Assembly: GCA_025455865.1 (NCBI GenBank) | Contig: JALOLS010000001.1 | Location: 1 to 54,633, forward strand | DNA from: Thermoleophilia bacterium | GTDB lineage: Bacteria > Actinomycetota > Thermoleophilia > Miltoncostaeales > Miltoncostaeaceae | DNA length: 54,633 nt | Direction of reading: 5' to 3' | Part shown: positions 1 to 10,000 of the stretch, piece after piece | Layout of the letters: the number at the start of each line of letters is the position of its first letter | Numbering within the stretch: position 1 is the stretch's first letter | Made by a program: the position numbers and the translations under genes | Notes under the pieces: model-generated | What the model saw: only the letters and a program-made list of their open reading frames with translations | Database searches by the model: none | Told to the model about the DNA's origin: nothing

Positions 1-28
1 CCTGCCCCCCGGGGCCGCCGGCGCGGGA

Positions 29-48
29 TGACGCCCCGGGGGGCGTCA
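29..48 (-). terminator. Hairpin at the end of the chemoreceptor gene
   Basis: A perfect inverted repeat, TGACGCCCC / GGGGCGTCA with a 2-base centre, includes the TGA stop codon of the chemoreceptor gene. No T-run follows, so it is a terminator-like hairpin rather than a textbook intrinsic terminator. Confidence 0.5.
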
Positions 49-1746
49 GACCGTGAAGCGGGCGACGAGCTGATCGAGGTCGGTGGCGGCCCGGGCGACC
101 TGCTCGGCCGAGCCCGCCGCCTCCTCGGCGGCGGCCGAGGACTCCTGCGTGGCCGCCGAGACCTCCTCGGCCGAGGCCGCGTTCTCCTGGCTCACCGCGG
201 CGATCTGACCGATCTGCTCCTCGACCGCCCCCGCCCCCTGGGCCAGGCGCCCGGTGGCGGCGGCCACCCGGGCGACCTGCTCGCCCATCCGCTCGACCTC
301 GGCGCGGATGTCGGCGAACGCCCGCCCGGCGGCCTCGACCTCCGAGGATCCGGCGACCACGTCCCGCTTGGCCGTCTCGACCGCCTCCACCGCGCGCTCG
401 GTCTCGGACTGGATCTCGGTGATGATCCCGCTGATCGAGCCGGCCGAGCCGTTGGCCTGCTCGGCCAGCTTGCGCACCTCCTCGGCGACCACCGCAAAGC
501 CGCGCCCGGCGTCGCCGGCCCGGGCGGCCTCGATCGCCGCGTTCAGGGCGAGCAGGTTGGTCTGGTCGGCGATCTCCCCGATCTGGCCGACGATCTGGCC
601 GATGGCGTCGCTGCGGCGGGCCAGCTCCGCGATGACCCGCGCGACCTCATCCGAGCCCTCCGCCACCTTGCCCATCGCCTGGCCCGCCTGGGTGACGGTC
701 CGGGTCCCGGCCTCGGCCACCTCGCGGGCCCGGTCGGCCGCCTCGCTGGCGCCCTGGCCGGCGCCGGTGAGCTCATCGACCTCCCGCATCATCTGGCCGA
801 CGTTCTCCGAGGCCGCCTGGGCGGAGGTCGCCTGGTCGGACGATCCCCGGGCCACCCCGTCCACCGTGGCCGCGATCTGCCCGACGGCCTGGCCGGACTG
901 CTCGGCCACCGCGGCCATCTCCCGGGCGGCCGAGGTCTGGGTGCGTGCCCCCTCGGCGACCCGCTGGACGATGTCCCGGATCGAGCCGAGCATGCGGTCG
1001 AAGCTCTGGGCCACCGAGCCCACCTCGTCGCGGCTCGCGATGCCCGCCTGGGCGGTCAGGTCGCCGTCGGCGGCGCGGCCGGTCGCCTCGCGCAGGCGCC
1101 CGAGCGGCCGGGCGACCGACCGGGCGATGAGGAGCGCGACCGCGCCGCCGATGGCCAGCGCGAGCCCGAGCAGGGCGAGCACCAGCCACTCCGAGGTTCC
1201 CGCGGCCGAGCGGGTCACTGCGGCGCCCTGGGCGAGGCTGTCCTGCTGCTGGTCCACCAGGGTGCCGAGCGTCGTCATGAGCGCGTCCTTGGCGGGCTTG
1301 CCCTTGGCCTCGGCGAGGGCGACCGCGTCCGCGGTCCGGCCGGCGCGGCGCAGGGCGATCTCCTGCTCATAGATCGGGGCGAGGGTCCGGTACTGGGCCT
1401 CGGCCCGCTCCAGGGTCGCCTGCTCGGCGGGGGCGAGGTCCCGCCCCTCGAGCGAGGCGAACTCCTGCTGGATGGACTTGGAGGCCTCGGTGTAGGGCTT
1501 CAGGTAGGCCTCATCGCCGGTCAGCAGGTACCCGCGCACGCCGACGACCTGGTTGGCCAGGGCAAGCTCGGCCTCCAGGGCGTCCTTGGTGCCCCGGGCG
1601 TCGTTCTCGATCAGCGCGTCGTAGGTGCCGGTGGTCGAGCGAAGCTGCGACCAGGCGACGACGCCCATCACCGCCGTGAGGGCGAGCACCGCGCCGAAGG
1701 CCGCCAGCAGGCGGGTGCGGATGCGCAGGTTCTGGATCCAGGACAC
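46..1746 (-). CDS. Methyl-accepting chemotaxis protein with CHASE3-like sensor region
   Basis: Transmembrane chemoreceptor that passes a signal to a CheA/CheW array. Seen: a hydrophobic helix at about residues 8-32, a periplasmic segment containing [15 protein letters not shown] (typical of CHASE3), a second membrane helix at 186-208, a HAMP linker at about 209-262, and a long Ala/Glu-rich coiled coil. The coiled coil carries the signalling-tip sequences [17 protein letters not shown] and [17 protein letters not shown]. The GTG start is chosen because an AGGAGG-type ribosome site lies just upstream and the membrane helix follows at once; longer in-frame readings add only low-complexity sequence. 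Length is 566 residues, normal for the family. No che genes lie nearby, so it is an orphan receptor in this window. The ligand is not predictable. Confidence 0.93.
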   Translation of the reverse strand: MSWIQNLRIRTRLLAAFGAVLALTAVMGVVAWSQLRSTTGTYDALIENDARGTKDALEAELALANQVVGVRGYLLTGDEAYLKPYTEASKSIQQEFASLEGRDLAPAEQATLERAEAQYRTLAPIYEQEIALRRAGRTADAVALAEAKGKPAKDALMTTLGTLVDQQQDSLAQGAAVTRSAAGTSEWLVLALLGLALAIGGAVALLIARSVARPLGRLREATGRAADGDLTAQAGIASRDEVGSVAQSFDRMLGSIRDIVQRVAEGARTQTSAAREMAAVAEQSGQAVGQIAATVDGVARGSSDQATSAQAASENVGQMMREVDELTGAGQGASEAADRAREVAEAGTRTVTQAGQAMGKVAEGSDEVARVIAELARRSDAIGQIVGQIGEIADQTNLLALNAAIEAARAGDAGRGFAVVAEEVRKLAEQANGSAGSISGIITEIQSETERAVEAVETAKRDVVAGSSEVEAAGRAFADIRAEVERMGEQVARVAAATGRLAQGAGAVEEQIGQIAAVSQENAASAEEVSAATQESSAAAEEAAGSAEQVARAATDLDQLVARFTV

Positions 1747-2272
1747 GGGACAGGCCTCCTCAGGCGACGAGGGCACCGCGGGGGCGCCCGGTGGTGGTCG
1801 TCGGTCCACGTGCTGAATCGGAGCGGCCACGCGCACCCGCCTATCCGGCGGCCATCGCTCCGAGCGCCGGCCTGTGTCAGACCGGACCGGTCTCCGGGGC
1901 TCTACGGAGCCGGTCTGCGGCACTTCCCGGGGACGGATCGCGCCCAGTGAGACGCCGGCGCACACCGCCACCGTCGGCGTGGCCCGGCGGGCCCGCTCAG
2001 GGCATCAAGATCTCCCCGGCCCGGCCGACCGGGGGGCCGGGGGGCTCGGGCGCGACGAGCGTGCCGGCGAGGACCCGCGCGCCCACCCCGGGCCGCCGCG
2101 ACCTCGGGATCCGCTCCCCCGGGCGTTCCCGCCCGGCCGGGCGCGGCCACGCCGCACGCCCTGCGAAGCCCCCATCGTCCGACCGCGGCGCCACCCTCGC
2201 CGCGCGCGGGTGGCCCGCCCACCGCGCCTCCGGCGAGGCGTGCGTCCTGGTCAGACCACCCGATGGAGGAGT
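1747..2272. other. Gene-poor spacer between the chemoreceptor and rplS
   Basis: About 525 bases with no convincing gene, tRNA or other RNA. Reading frames here are short, Arg/Pro/Gly-rich and look like GC-driven noise. The only structure I see is the hairpin at 1885-1915. The promoter of the chemoreceptor should lie here but I could not identify it. Confidence 0.5.
1885..1915. repeat. Inverted repeat upstream of the chemoreceptor
   Basis: GACCGG-T-CTCCG pairs with CGGAG-CCGGTC across an 8-base loop: 11 base pairs with one bulged base. It lies about 140 bases upstream of the chemoreceptor start, where a regulator site or a leader hairpin could be. Function unknown. Confidence 0.4.
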
Positions 2273-2290
2273 GCCCGCATGGACGCGGGC
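2273..2290 (-). terminator. Weak hairpin downstream of rplS
   Basis: GCCCGC and GCGGGC form a 6-bp stem with a 6-base loop, 7 bases past the rplS stop. No T-run is visible. Probable end of the rplS transcript. Confidence 0.4.
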
Positions 2291-2297
2291 GGCGTGG

Positions 2298-2645
2298 CTA
2301 GAAGCGCTGCTTCTCGCGGATGCGGGCCTTCTTGCCGACCTTGCCGCGCAGGTAGTAGAGCTTGGCGCGGCGGACGTCGCCCTCGAAGACCCGCTCGATG
2401 CGCTCGATCTTCGGGGAGTGCACCGGGAAGGTGCGCTCGACGCCGACGCCGAAGCTCTGCTTGCGGACCGTGAACGTCTCGCGGGAGGTCGAGCCCTGGC
2501 GCTTGATGCAGGTGCCCTCGAAGACCTGCACGCGCTGGCGCGAGCCCTCGATGACCCGGAAGTGGACCTTGACCGTGTCGCCCGGCTTGAACTCCGGGAT
2601 GTCGTCGCGCAGCTGCATGCGCTCAAGGGACTCGATGACGCTCAC
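2298..2645 (-). CDS. rplS: 50S ribosomal protein L19
   Basis: Large-subunit protein at the interface with the 30S subunit. The 115-residue product has the full L19 pattern, including [47 protein letters not shown] and the basic end. The GTG start has AAGGAG 8 bases upstream. It follows trmD in the usual rpsP-rimM-trmD-rplS order. However, a large hairpin after the trmD stop and a TACCCT hexamer separate it from trmD, so it may be transcribed independently. Confidence 0.98.
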   Translation of the reverse strand: MSVIESLERMQLRDDIPEFKPGDTVKVHFRVIEGSRQRVQVFEGTCIKRQGSTSRETFTVRKQSFGVGVERTFPVHSPKIERIERVFEGDVRRAKLYYLRGKVGKKARIREKQRF

Positions 2646-2678
2646 GGCCGTGCTCCTTCCGGGGACAAAACGACGACG

Positions 2679-2684
2679 AGGGTA
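2679..2684 (-). promoter_or_regulatory. Putative -10 element of rplS
   Basis: On the minus strand this reads GGTACCCTCG, the -10-like motif (TANNNT) that recurs in this window. It lies 33 bases before the rplS start. No clear -35 hexamer. Confidence 0.45.
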
Positions 2685-2687
2685 CCA

Positions 2688-2725
2688 CCCCGGGGCCGCG
2701 GCGCGAAGGCGCGCGGCCCCCGGGG
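2688..2725 (-). terminator. Large hairpin after trmD
   Basis: The arms CCCCGGGGCCGCG and CGCGGCCCCCGGGG, plus an inner GCG/CGC pairing, make a stem of about 16-17 bp with single-base bulges and a GAAG loop. It begins directly after the trmD stop codon. No T-run follows it on the minus strand. It could terminate or attenuate trmD transcription, or protect the 3' end. Confidence 0.5.
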
Positions 2726-2726
2726 C

Positions 2727-3404
2727 TCAGCCCCCGCCGGCGGGGACGACATGGGCCTGGCGCCAGCGCTCGACCGCCCCGTGGTCGCCGGAGCGCAGGA
2801 CGGCGGGCACCTCCCAGCCGCGGAACTCGGCCGGGCGGGTGTAGTGGGGGTGCTCGGTGCCGCCGCCGAGCGCCTCGGAGAACGACTCGCGGTCCAGGCT
2901 CTCGGCGTTGCCGAGCGCCCCGGGCAGCCGCCGGCCGACCGCGTCGATGACCGCCATCGCGGCCACCTCGCCGCCGGCGAGGACGAACGGGCCGAGGCAC
3001 ACGGCGTCGCCGGCCAGGTGCTCGTGCACCCGCTCGTCGAATCCCTCGTAGCGGCCGCACAGCAGGGTGAGCGCGGGGAGCGCGCCGAGCTCCCGGGCGA
3101 CCGGGTCGGCGAAGCGCCGGCCCCGCGGCGTGAGCACCGCGACGTGGCGGCCCTCGCGCACCCGCTCGGCGCTCACGCCGTAGACCGCCTCGAGCGCGGC
3201 GGCCACGACGTCCACGCGGATGACCATCCCGGGGCCGCCGCCGAAGGGGGAGTCGTCGACCTGGCCGTGCGAGAGCGGCGTGTAGTCGCGGAAGTTGAAG
3301 CAGCGGACCTCGAGCCCCGCCGTGAGCGCGGCGTTGGCGAGGTGCCGGGGCCGGCGCATCCAGTCGAACCACTCCGGGAAGAGCGTGAAGACGTCGATGG
3401 TCAC
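2727..3404 (-). CDS. trmD: tRNA (guanine-N1)-methyltransferase
   Basis: Methylates G37 of tRNAs that read CNN codons, using SAM, which prevents frameshifting. The 225-residue product has the N-terminal IDVFTLFPEWF, the substrate loop GGGPGMVIR and the knot-forming LLCGRYEGFDER and GPFVLAGGE, all typical of the SPOUT-class TrmD. The GTG start shares a GTGA overlap with the rimM stop, implying translational coupling. It is followed by a strong hairpin before rplS. Confidence 0.96.
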   Translation of the reverse strand: MTIDVFTLFPEWFDWMRRPRHLANAALTAGLEVRCFNFRDYTPLSHGQVDDSPFGGGPGMVIRVDVVAAALEAVYGVSAERVREGRHVAVLTPRGRRFADPVARELGALPALTLLCGRYEGFDERVHEHLAGDAVCLGPFVLAGGEVAAMAVIDAVGRRLPGALGNAESLDRESFSEALGGGTEHPHYTRPAEFRGWEVPAVLRSGDHGAVERWRQAHVVPAGGG

Positions 3405-4006
3405 GCGCCCGGCTCCCGGGCCCAGGCCCACGCGGGCAACAGGTCGGGGCGGATGCGGATGGTCCGGGCCTCGCGGTCGAGCTCGACGACCGCATCGGCG
3501 GTGAAGGGCAGGAGCAGGGGGCCGCCCGGCGCGGCGACCTCGAGGGCGTCGTTGGCCGGGGCGGGATGCACTCCGGTCACCGGCCCGAGCGGGTCGTCGC
3601 CGGCGAGCACCCGGAAGCCGATCAGATCGCGCACGTACAGCTCGTCCGGATCGGCCGGGGCGGGCAGCCGCGACGCGGGGACGACCAGGTCGGCGAGGGT
3701 CAGGGCGGCGGCGTCCTCGCGCGTGGCGACCCCGTCGAAGCGGATGAGCAGCGCGCCCGGGCCCTCACCGAGCGAGGCGACCCGCAGCCGCCGCCCGCGA
3801 GGCACGGCCCCGGGGGCGCCGGAACGGGGCAGGGGCGGGCGGGCGACGACCTCCTCCCCGGGCCGCAGGGTGGCCAGCGTCGGCCCGGTCGGGGTCGCGC
3901 GCAGGGCGCCGGCCACGCCGTGGGGACGCCCCAGGCGCCCGATGACCACGAGATCGGCGGGGCCGCCCGGCGGGGCCGGTCCGGACCCGCCCGGGTCCTC
4001 GCTCAT
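3401..4006 (-). CDS. rimM: Ribosome maturation factor RimM
   Basis: Assists maturation of the 30S head near protein S19. The N-terminal RimM beta-barrel begins at about residue 18 with VVIGRLGRPHGVAGALR. A C-terminal PRC-barrel contains DELYVRDLIGFRV and LLLPFTADAVVELD. Length is 201 residues, slightly long because of a Gly/Pro-rich N-terminus. Starts with ATG 6 bases after khpA and ends in a 4-base overlap with trmD. Confidence 0.94.
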   Translation of the reverse strand: MSEDPGGSGPAPPGGPADLVVIGRLGRPHGVAGALRATPTGPTLATLRPGEEVVARPPLPRSGAPGAVPRGRRLRVASLGEGPGALLIRFDGVATREDAAALTLADLVVPASRLPAPADPDELYVRDLIGFRVLAGDDPLGPVTGVHPAPANDALEVAAPGGPLLLPFTADAVVELDREARTIRIRPDLLPAWAWAREPGA

Positions 4007-4012
4007 CCGGTG

Positions 4013-4288
4013 CTAGTCGACGATGTCCAGGGCGACCGGCGCGCCCACCACCGGCTGCGCCGCCCGCAGGAGCACGCGCAGGGCGTGGGCCGAGCGGCCG
4101 CCGCGGCCGATGACCTGGCCGCGGTCCTCGGGGGCCACGTGCAGCTCCAGCCGGACCGAGCCGCGGTCGTCACGGCGGACCACCCGGACCGCGTCCGGAT
4201 GGTCGACCAGCCCGCGGGCGATCTCGGCGATCATCTCCTCGACCGCGTCGGTCTGGACGCCGGGGGCGTCATCCGTCCCGGGGGCCAC
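4013..4288 (-). CDS. khpA: KH-domain RNA-binding protein KhpA
   Basis: Small single-KH protein of 91 residues. The KH core includes VRLELHVAPEDRGQVIGRGGRSAHALRV, split here as LHVAPEDRGQV and IGRGGRSAHALRV, with the nucleic-acid-binding GXXG loop read as GRGG. Known members bind RNA and pair with KhpB; no khpB is seen here. The GTG start lies 2 bases after the rpsP stop, which fits the usual rpsP-khpA-rimM order. Confidence 0.9.
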   Translation of the reverse strand: MAPGTDDAPGVQTDAVEEMIAEIARGLVDHPDAVRVVRRDDRGSVRLELHVAPEDRGQVIGRGGRSAHALRVLLRAAQPVVGAPVALDIVD

Positions 4289-4290
4289 GA

Positions 4291-4554
4291 TCAGGCCGCG
4301 GCGACGGGCTCGGCCTCGCGGCGGCGGACGATGGTCATGAGCCGGCGGACCGCGTTGGTCGGCTGCGCGCCGTTGGCGATCCACTCGTCGGCCTTCACGA
4401 GGTCGATCTCGACGATGGAGGGGTCGGTCTGGGGGTTGTAGCGGCCGATCGTCTCGATCGTGCGCCCGTCGCGGGGCGAGCGGGAGTCGGCCACGACCAC
4501 CCGGTAGATGGCGTTCTTCTTGCTGCCCACGCGGGCGAGGCGGATCTTGACCAC
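4291..4554 (-). CDS. rpsP: 30S ribosomal protein S16
   Basis: Small-subunit protein needed for 30S assembly. The 87-residue product shows the complete S16 pattern [34 protein letters not shown] and a basic tail. The GTG start is preceded by GAGGAG at good spacing. It lies 34 bases downstream of ffh and begins the ribosome-maturation cluster that runs to trmD. Confidence 0.98.
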   Translation of the reverse strand: MVKIRLARVGSKKNAIYRVVVADSRSPRDGRTIETIGRYNPQTDPSIVEIDLVKADEWIANGAQPTNAVRRLMTIVRRREAEPVAAA

Positions 4555-4588
4555 GGGTCTCCTCAGGAGGGGATTGGGGGCGGGCGGA

Positions 4589-5911
4589 CTAGGTGCCCAG
4601 GACTCCGGGCGGCAGCCCGCCCTTGCCGATGCGCTTCATGAGCTTGCGCATCTGGTTGAACTGCGAGAGCAGCTGGTTGACCTCCTGCACGCTCGTCCCG
4701 CTGCCGCGGGCGATGCGCTGGCGACGGCTGCCGTTGATGGTCTCCGGCCGGCGTCGCTCACCGGGGGTCATGCTCATGATGATGGCCTCGACCCGGTCGA
4801 GCTGGCGGTCGTCGACCTGCAGGTCCTTGAGCTTGGCCTGCGACCGGAAGCCCGGGATCATCCCGAGCAGCTGGCCGATGGGGCCCATCTTGCGCACCTG
4901 CTTGAGCTGGTCCAGGAAGTCCTCGAGGGTGAGCGACCCCCCGCGGATCTTGGCCTCGAGGTTCTTCGCGCTCTGCTCGTCGACGTTCTGCTGGGCGCGC
5001 TCGATGAGCGAGAGCACGTCGCCCATGCCGAGCACCCGCGAGGCCATGCGGTCCGGGTGGAACGGCTCGAGGGCGTCGAGCTTCTCGCCGGTGCCGACGA
5101 ACAGGATGGGCTTGCCGGTGACCGCCCGCACCGAGAGCGCCGCGCCGCCGCGGGCGTCGCCGTCGAGCTTGGTGAGCGCCACGCCGTCGAACTGGACGGC
5201 GTCCTGGAACGCCTTGGCCACCTCGACCGCGGTCTGGCCGGTCATGGCGTCGAGGACCAGCACCACGCTGGTCGGGCGCACGGCGTCGCGGATGCGCACC
5301 AGCTCGTCCATCATCTCGGCGTCGATGCTGAGCCGGCCGGCGGTGTCGACGATGACCAGATCGCGGCCGGTGCGCTTGGCCTCGGCCACCCCGCGCTCGG
5401 CGACGGCCACGGCGTCGGTCGCGCCGTCCTCGCGGTGGACCGGGACCCCGATCTGGCCGCCGAGCACGCCGAGCTGCTCCATGGCCGCCGGCCGGCGCAC
5501 GTCGCAGGCGACCAGGAGGGGCGCCCGCCCCTCGGCCTGGAAGTGCCGCGCGAGCTTGCCGCAGAAGGTGGTCTTGCCCGACCCCTGCAGACCGGCCATC
5601 AGCACGATGGTGGGCGGCCGGGACGCCATGGCCAGGCGCACCTGCGCCCCGCCCATCAGGGTGGTGAGCTCCTCGCTCACGATCTTCACGACCTGCTGGT
5701 CCGGCGTGAGCGAGGCCATGACCTCGGCCCCCGTCGCCCGGGCCTTGATCGCGCCGGTGAGCTGCTTGACCACCGGCAGGCTGACGTCGGCCTCGAGCAG
5801 CGACAGGCGGATCGCCCGCATCGCCTTGTCGATGTCGGCCTCGGTGAGCTTGCCCCGGCCCTTGAGGCCGGAGAAGACGCCCTGGAGCTTGTCGGTGAGG
5901 GTGTCGAACAT
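4589..5911 (-). CDS. ffh: Signal recognition particle protein (SRP54)
   Basis: GTPase that binds 4.5S RNA and signal sequences and docks with FtsY at the membrane. Order of domains: N helical bundle (1 to about 85); G domain with [24 protein letters not shown] and [12 protein letters not shown]; then a Met-rich M domain with LLGMIPGF and the RNA-binding [12 protein letters not shown]. Length is 440 residues, as expected. A -10-like TATCCT lies 42 bases upstream of the ATG, after the ftsY hairpin. The neighbouring ftsY encodes its receptor. No 4.5S RNA gene was recognised in the window. Confidence 0.98.
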   Translation of the reverse strand: MFDTLTDKLQGVFSGLKGRGKLTEADIDKAMRAIRLSLLEADVSLPVVKQLTGAIKARATGAEVMASLTPDQQVVKIVSEELTTLMGGAQVRLAMASRPPTIVLMAGLQGSGKTTFCGKLARHFQAEGRAPLLVACDVRRPAAMEQLGVLGGQIGVPVHREDGATDAVAVAERGVAEAKRTGRDLVIVDTAGRLSIDAEMMDELVRIRDAVRPTSVVLVLDAMTGQTAVEVAKAFQDAVQFDGVALTKLDGDARGGAALSVRAVTGKPILFVGTGEKLDALEPFHPDRMASRVLGMGDVLSLIERAQQNVDEQSAKNLEAKIRGGSLTLEDFLDQLKQVRKMGPIGQLLGMIPGFRSQAKLKDLQVDDRQLDRVEAIIMSMTPGERRRPETINGSRRQRIARGSGTSVQEVNQLLSQFNQMRKLMKRIGKGGLPPGVLGT

Positions 5912-5953
5912 GTGCAGCGTCGAGCGTGACCCCGGCGGGCCCGCAAGCGGAGA

Positions 5954-5959
5954 AGGATA
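5954..5959 (-). promoter_or_regulatory. Putative -10 element of ffh
   Basis: Minus-strand GGTATCCTTC, matching the window's TANNNT pattern, 42 bases before the ffh ATG and just past the ftsY hairpin. Confidence 0.4.
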
Positions 5960-5964
5960 CCGCA

Positions 5965-5983
5965 GCGCGCCCGGGGGGCGCGC
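5965..5983 (-). terminator. Hairpin downstream of ftsY
   Basis: GCGCGCCC pairs perfectly with GGGCGCGC around a 3-base loop, 6 bases past the ftsY stop. No T-run. It lies directly upstream of the putative ffh promoter. Confidence 0.5.
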
Positions 5984-5989
5984 GGGCGC

Positions 5990-7027
5990 TCAGGCGGGCG
6001 ACCCCTCGGGGGCGAAGATGGCCCGGGCGAAGCTCCGGGCGTCGAACGGCTGCAGGTCCTCGAGGGTCTCCCCCGTCCCCACCAGCTTGACCGGCAGGCC
6101 GAGGTCCTGGCGGATGGCGAGGGCGATGCCCCCCTTGGCGCTGCCGTCGAGCTTGGTGAGCGCCACGCCGGTGAGCGGCACCGCCTCGCTGAAGAGCCGG
6201 GCCTGGCTCAGGCCGTTCTGGCCGGTGGTCGAGTCGAGCACCAGCAGCGTCTCGTGCGGGGCCTCGGCGTCGACCTTGCCGATGACCGCACCGACCTTGC
6301 GCAGCTCCTCCATGAGGTTGTGCTGGGTCTGCAGGCGGCCCGCCGTGTCGATGATGACCACGTCGGCCCCGCGGGCCCTGCCCGCCGCCACCGCGTCGTA
6401 GGCCACCGCCCCGGGGTCGGCGCCGTGGGCCTGGCGGACGAGCTGTGCGCCGGCGCGGTCGGCCCACACCTCGAGCTGGTCGATGGCCGCCGCCCGGAAG
6501 GTGTCGGCCGCCCCGATGACCACCCGCTGTCCGAGCTGCCCGAGCCGGAACGCGAGCTTGCCGATCGTGGTCGTCTTGCCGCTGCCGTTCACGCCCACGA
6601 CCAGGATGACGGTGGGCGCGTGGCCGAGCCGGATGCGCGCGGGCTCGGGGGCCATGCGCGCGGCCACCTCCTGCCACAGCGCCTGGGCGAGGCTCTCACC
6701 GGAGATGATCCGCCCCTGCCCGGCCTCCTCGCGCAGGTGCTCGACCAGCGCGTCGGTCGCCTGCATGCCGCAGTCGGCGGTGATGAGGGCCTCCTCGAGG
6801 TCCTCCCAGGTCGCGGCGGTCACCAGCCTGGGGGCGAAGATGCCGGCGAGCTGCGGCGAGATGGCCTGCCGCGGCTTGGTCAGGTTGGCCTTGAGCCGCG
6901 CGAACAGGCCGCGCCGGCGCGGGGCCTCCTCCTCGGCCGGGGCGGGCGGGGCATCGAGGCCGAACAGCTCGGCCCACGCGGCGACGTCGCCGGCCTGGGC
7001 CTCGTCGGCGGGGGGATCGGCGGTCAT
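5990..7027 (-). CDS. ftsY: Signal recognition particle receptor FtsY
   Basis: SRP receptor GTPase at the membrane. The 345-residue product has a short acidic N-terminal extension of about 45 residues, then the N domain (GLFARLKANLTKPR). The G domain follows with GVNGSGKTTTIGKLA, AADTFRAAAIDQLE, IIDTAGRLQ, ALTKLDGSAKGG and the closing GTGETLEDLQPFD. All GTPase motifs are intact. The ATG overlaps the smc stop in ATGA, so smc and ftsY are coupled, as in many bacteria (rnc-smc-ftsY). Confidence 0.98.
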   Translation of the reverse strand: MTADPPADEAQAGDVAAWAELFGLDAPPAPAEEEAPRRRGLFARLKANLTKPRQAISPQLAGIFAPRLVTAATWEDLEEALITADCGMQATDALVEHLREEAGQGRIISGESLAQALWQEVAARMAPEPARIRLGHAPTVILVVGVNGSGKTTTIGKLAFRLGQLGQRVVIGAADTFRAAAIDQLEVWADRAGAQLVRQAHGADPGAVAYDAVAAGRARGADVVIIDTAGRLQTQHNLMEELRKVGAVIGKVDAEAPHETLLVLDSTTGQNGLSQARLFSEAVPLTGVALTKLDGSAKGGIALAIRQDLGLPVKLVGTGETLEDLQPFDARSFARAIFAPEGSPA

Positions 7028-10000
7028 GCCCCCATCCTCGCGCTCCCGCCCATCGCGCGCCGCACCCAGGGCCGGGCGGCGCCCTCGGGGTTGCGGTCGA
7101 GCCGCCGGGCGAGCACCTGGGACACCCCGTTGCCCCCCATGGTCACGCCGAACAGCGTGTCGGCCGTCTCCACCGTGGGCTGCTGGTGGGTGATGAGCAG
7201 GAACTGGGTGTCGCCGGCCAGCCGGCGCACGACGCCCAGGAACCGGCGCAGGTTGACGTCGTCGAGGGCGGCCTCGACCTCGTCGAGCAGGTAGAACGGC
7301 GCGGGCCGGGCCATCGCCACCGCCAGGCAGAACGCGAGGGCCACCAGCGACCGCTCCCCGCCGGAGAGCAGCGAGAGCGCCCGCGGGCGCTTCCCGGCCG
7401 GGACCACCTCGACCACGACGCCGTCCTCGCCCTCCAGCGCCACCGGGCGGATGCGCCCCTCCCCGCCCGGGAAGAGGAGCCCGACCACCTCGGTGAAGCG
7501 CCGGCCCACGGCGTCGAGCACCTCGTCGAACCCCTCGGCCACGGCGGCGTCGAGCTCGCCCAGGTGGCCGCGCAGCGCGGCGGCGGCGGCCTCGACGTCG
7601 GCCACCTGCCCGTCGATCTCCGCCTGCCGCTCGGCGAGCTCGGCCCGCTCGTCCGCCGCGAGCGGGTTGACCTCGCCGAGCGCCCGGCGCCGGCGCTCCA
7701 GGTCGGCCACCCGGGCCTCGAGCGCGGGCACGTCGTCGCCCGGGAGGGGCCCCGGGGCGGCCGGTCCGTCGGGGTCGAGGCCGGCCTCGCGCGCCCGCTC
7801 GGCCGCGAGGGCGAGCCCCACCTCGGCCTCCTGCGCCGCCCCCCGGTGCGCGCCGGCCGCCCGCTCGGCCGCCGACGCCTCGGCCTCGGCGGCGGCCAGG
7901 TCCCGGTCGGCCGCGGCGAGCGCGGCGCGGCGCGTGGTCATGCGCCCGGCGGCGGCGTCGGCGTGGGGGCCGAGCGCCCCGGCGGCGGCGCGGAGCGCCT
8001 GCACCGCCCGCCCGGCGTCGGCGTGGTCGGCGGCCCGGCCCGGCGCATCGGCCACCGCGCGGGCCCGGGCCCGGCGGACCTCGACCGCCGCGAGCCCGCC
8101 CTCGGCGGCGGCGGCGGCCTGCCGGGCCGCGTCGCGGTCGCGGGCGGCGGCCGCCCGGGCGGCCCGGGCAGCCTCGGCGGCGACCTGGGCCTCGCGGGCG
8201 TCCGTCCCGGACCCGCCGGCGGCGGCGAGCACGGCGAGCGCCCGGGCCGCGTCGTCCAGGTCCGCGGCCGCCGCCCGCGCGTCGGCGTCGGCCCGGGCGG
8301 CCCGGGCGGCGGCATCGTCGCGCTCGGCGTCGCGCCGGCGCGCGGACTCCCGGCCGGCCCGCAGCCGCGCGTCGGCCCGGGCGGCGCCCCGCTCGGTGGT
8401 CCGCCGGCGGCGCTCGGCGGCGCGCAGCCGGCCGTCGGCGTCGGCCCAGGTGACGGCGGCCGCCTGCGCGTCGGCCTCGGCCGCGCGCACGTCATCGAGC
8501 AGGCGCCGGTGCACCGCGCGCCGGGCCCAGGCCCCGCGCTCGCCGCGCAGGACGCCGGTCGCGGGCCGCAGGGCCAGGCCCTCGGCGGTGACCAGCAGCG
8601 ACCCGTTCGCCGCCGGCGCGGGGTCGAGGCCGCCGACGAGCCACGCCTCGCCGAGCGCCCGCTCCACGTGCGGCCGGGCCGCATCGGGACAGGCGCGGAC
8701 GGCCGCAAGCAGCGGTTGCGCCCCGGGCACGGGCGGCGGATGGGCCGTCCCCCGTGCGGGGGGGGCCACGCAGGCGGCGGGCGCCCCCGCGGCGATCGCA
8801 CGGGCCCCGGCCTCGACCCCGGAGACCAACGGCGCGTCGGCCAGGTCGCCGAGCGCGGCGGCGACCGCCCGCTCCAGGCCGGGCTCGACCTCCAGGCCCG
8901 CACCCAGGGTGCCGGCGTCGCCCGCCTCGCCGGCCGCCGGCTCGGCCCGGCGGGCCGCCGCCCGGACCTCGCGAAGCCGGGCGTCGGCCGCGGCGCGCAC
9001 CGCGGCGAGGTCGGCCGCGGCCCGGGCGGCGTCCTCCATGCGGGCGGCGTCCCGGGCCGCGCGGGCGGCCGAGACCTCGGCGCGGCGCTCCAGGCGGGCC
9101 AGGTCGGGGGCCGGCAGGGCGTCGGCCTGGGCGAGCCGGGCGGCCTCGCGATCGCGCCGGCCGGCCGCCTCGCGTGCGGCCCGCTCGGCCCCGGCGTGGC
9201 GCCGCTCGGCGGCGGCCCGATCGGCCCGGGCGGCGTCGGCGTGCGCCTGGGCCTCGGCCGCGCGGGCGACCGCCTCGCGCTCGGCGCCCTCGGCGCCGGC
9301 GAGCGTGTCCTCGGCGGCCGCGAGGGCCTCGCGGGCCCGCTCGACCCGGGACCGGGCGGCGTGGGCCTCGGCCTCGAGGGTGGCAAGCTCGCGCCGCGCG
9401 GCGTCGGCCTCGGCGCCGCGGCGCTCGGCGCCCTCGCGGGCCGCGGCCAGGCGCTCGGCGCCCACCTCGGCCCGTCCGGCCAGGCGATCGGCGGCGGCGC
9501 GGACCTCACTCGCCAGGGCGACGGCCGCCTCGTGGGACGCGGCGGCAGCGGCCCGCTCGGCCGCGGCGGCGTCGCGGGCCCCGCGCGCGTCGCCCAGGCG
9601 CTCATCGGCGGCCCGGGCCACCTCGGCCGCGGCCGCCTGCTGGGCCCGCGCGAGGGCCAGGTCGCCCGCCGCGGCCCGCCGGCGCGCAGCGGCCAGGGCC
9701 GCGTTCGCCTGGGCGAGATCCCGGTCGGCGTCCTGCGCCCGCTCGGCCGCCCGGGCCTGCCGGTCCAGCGCCCGCGCCCGGTCGCCCAGCTCGACCGCCA
9801 GGTCGCGCGCGCGGGCCAGCCGGTCGTCCAGGCGGGCCAGGCGCTGCTCGGCCCGCCGGCGGCGGCGCTTGGGCAGGCCCACGCCGGCCGCCTCGTCCAG
9901 CACCGCGCGCAGCTCGGCCGGGTGGCTCGCACACACCGCCTCGACCTGGCCCTGGCGGATGACCGAGAGCGAGCGCGGGCCGAGGCCGTGGGTGGCCAGG

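Noticed and set aside
28-1950. A 640-residue plus-strand frame opposite the chemoreceptor
   Set aside because: Gly/Leu/Arg low-complexity shadow of a clear chemoreceptor on the other strand.
1902-2297. Overlapping frames in the rplS-chemoreceptor spacer
   Set aside because: Arg/Pro/Gly-rich, no ribosome site, no recognisable motif.
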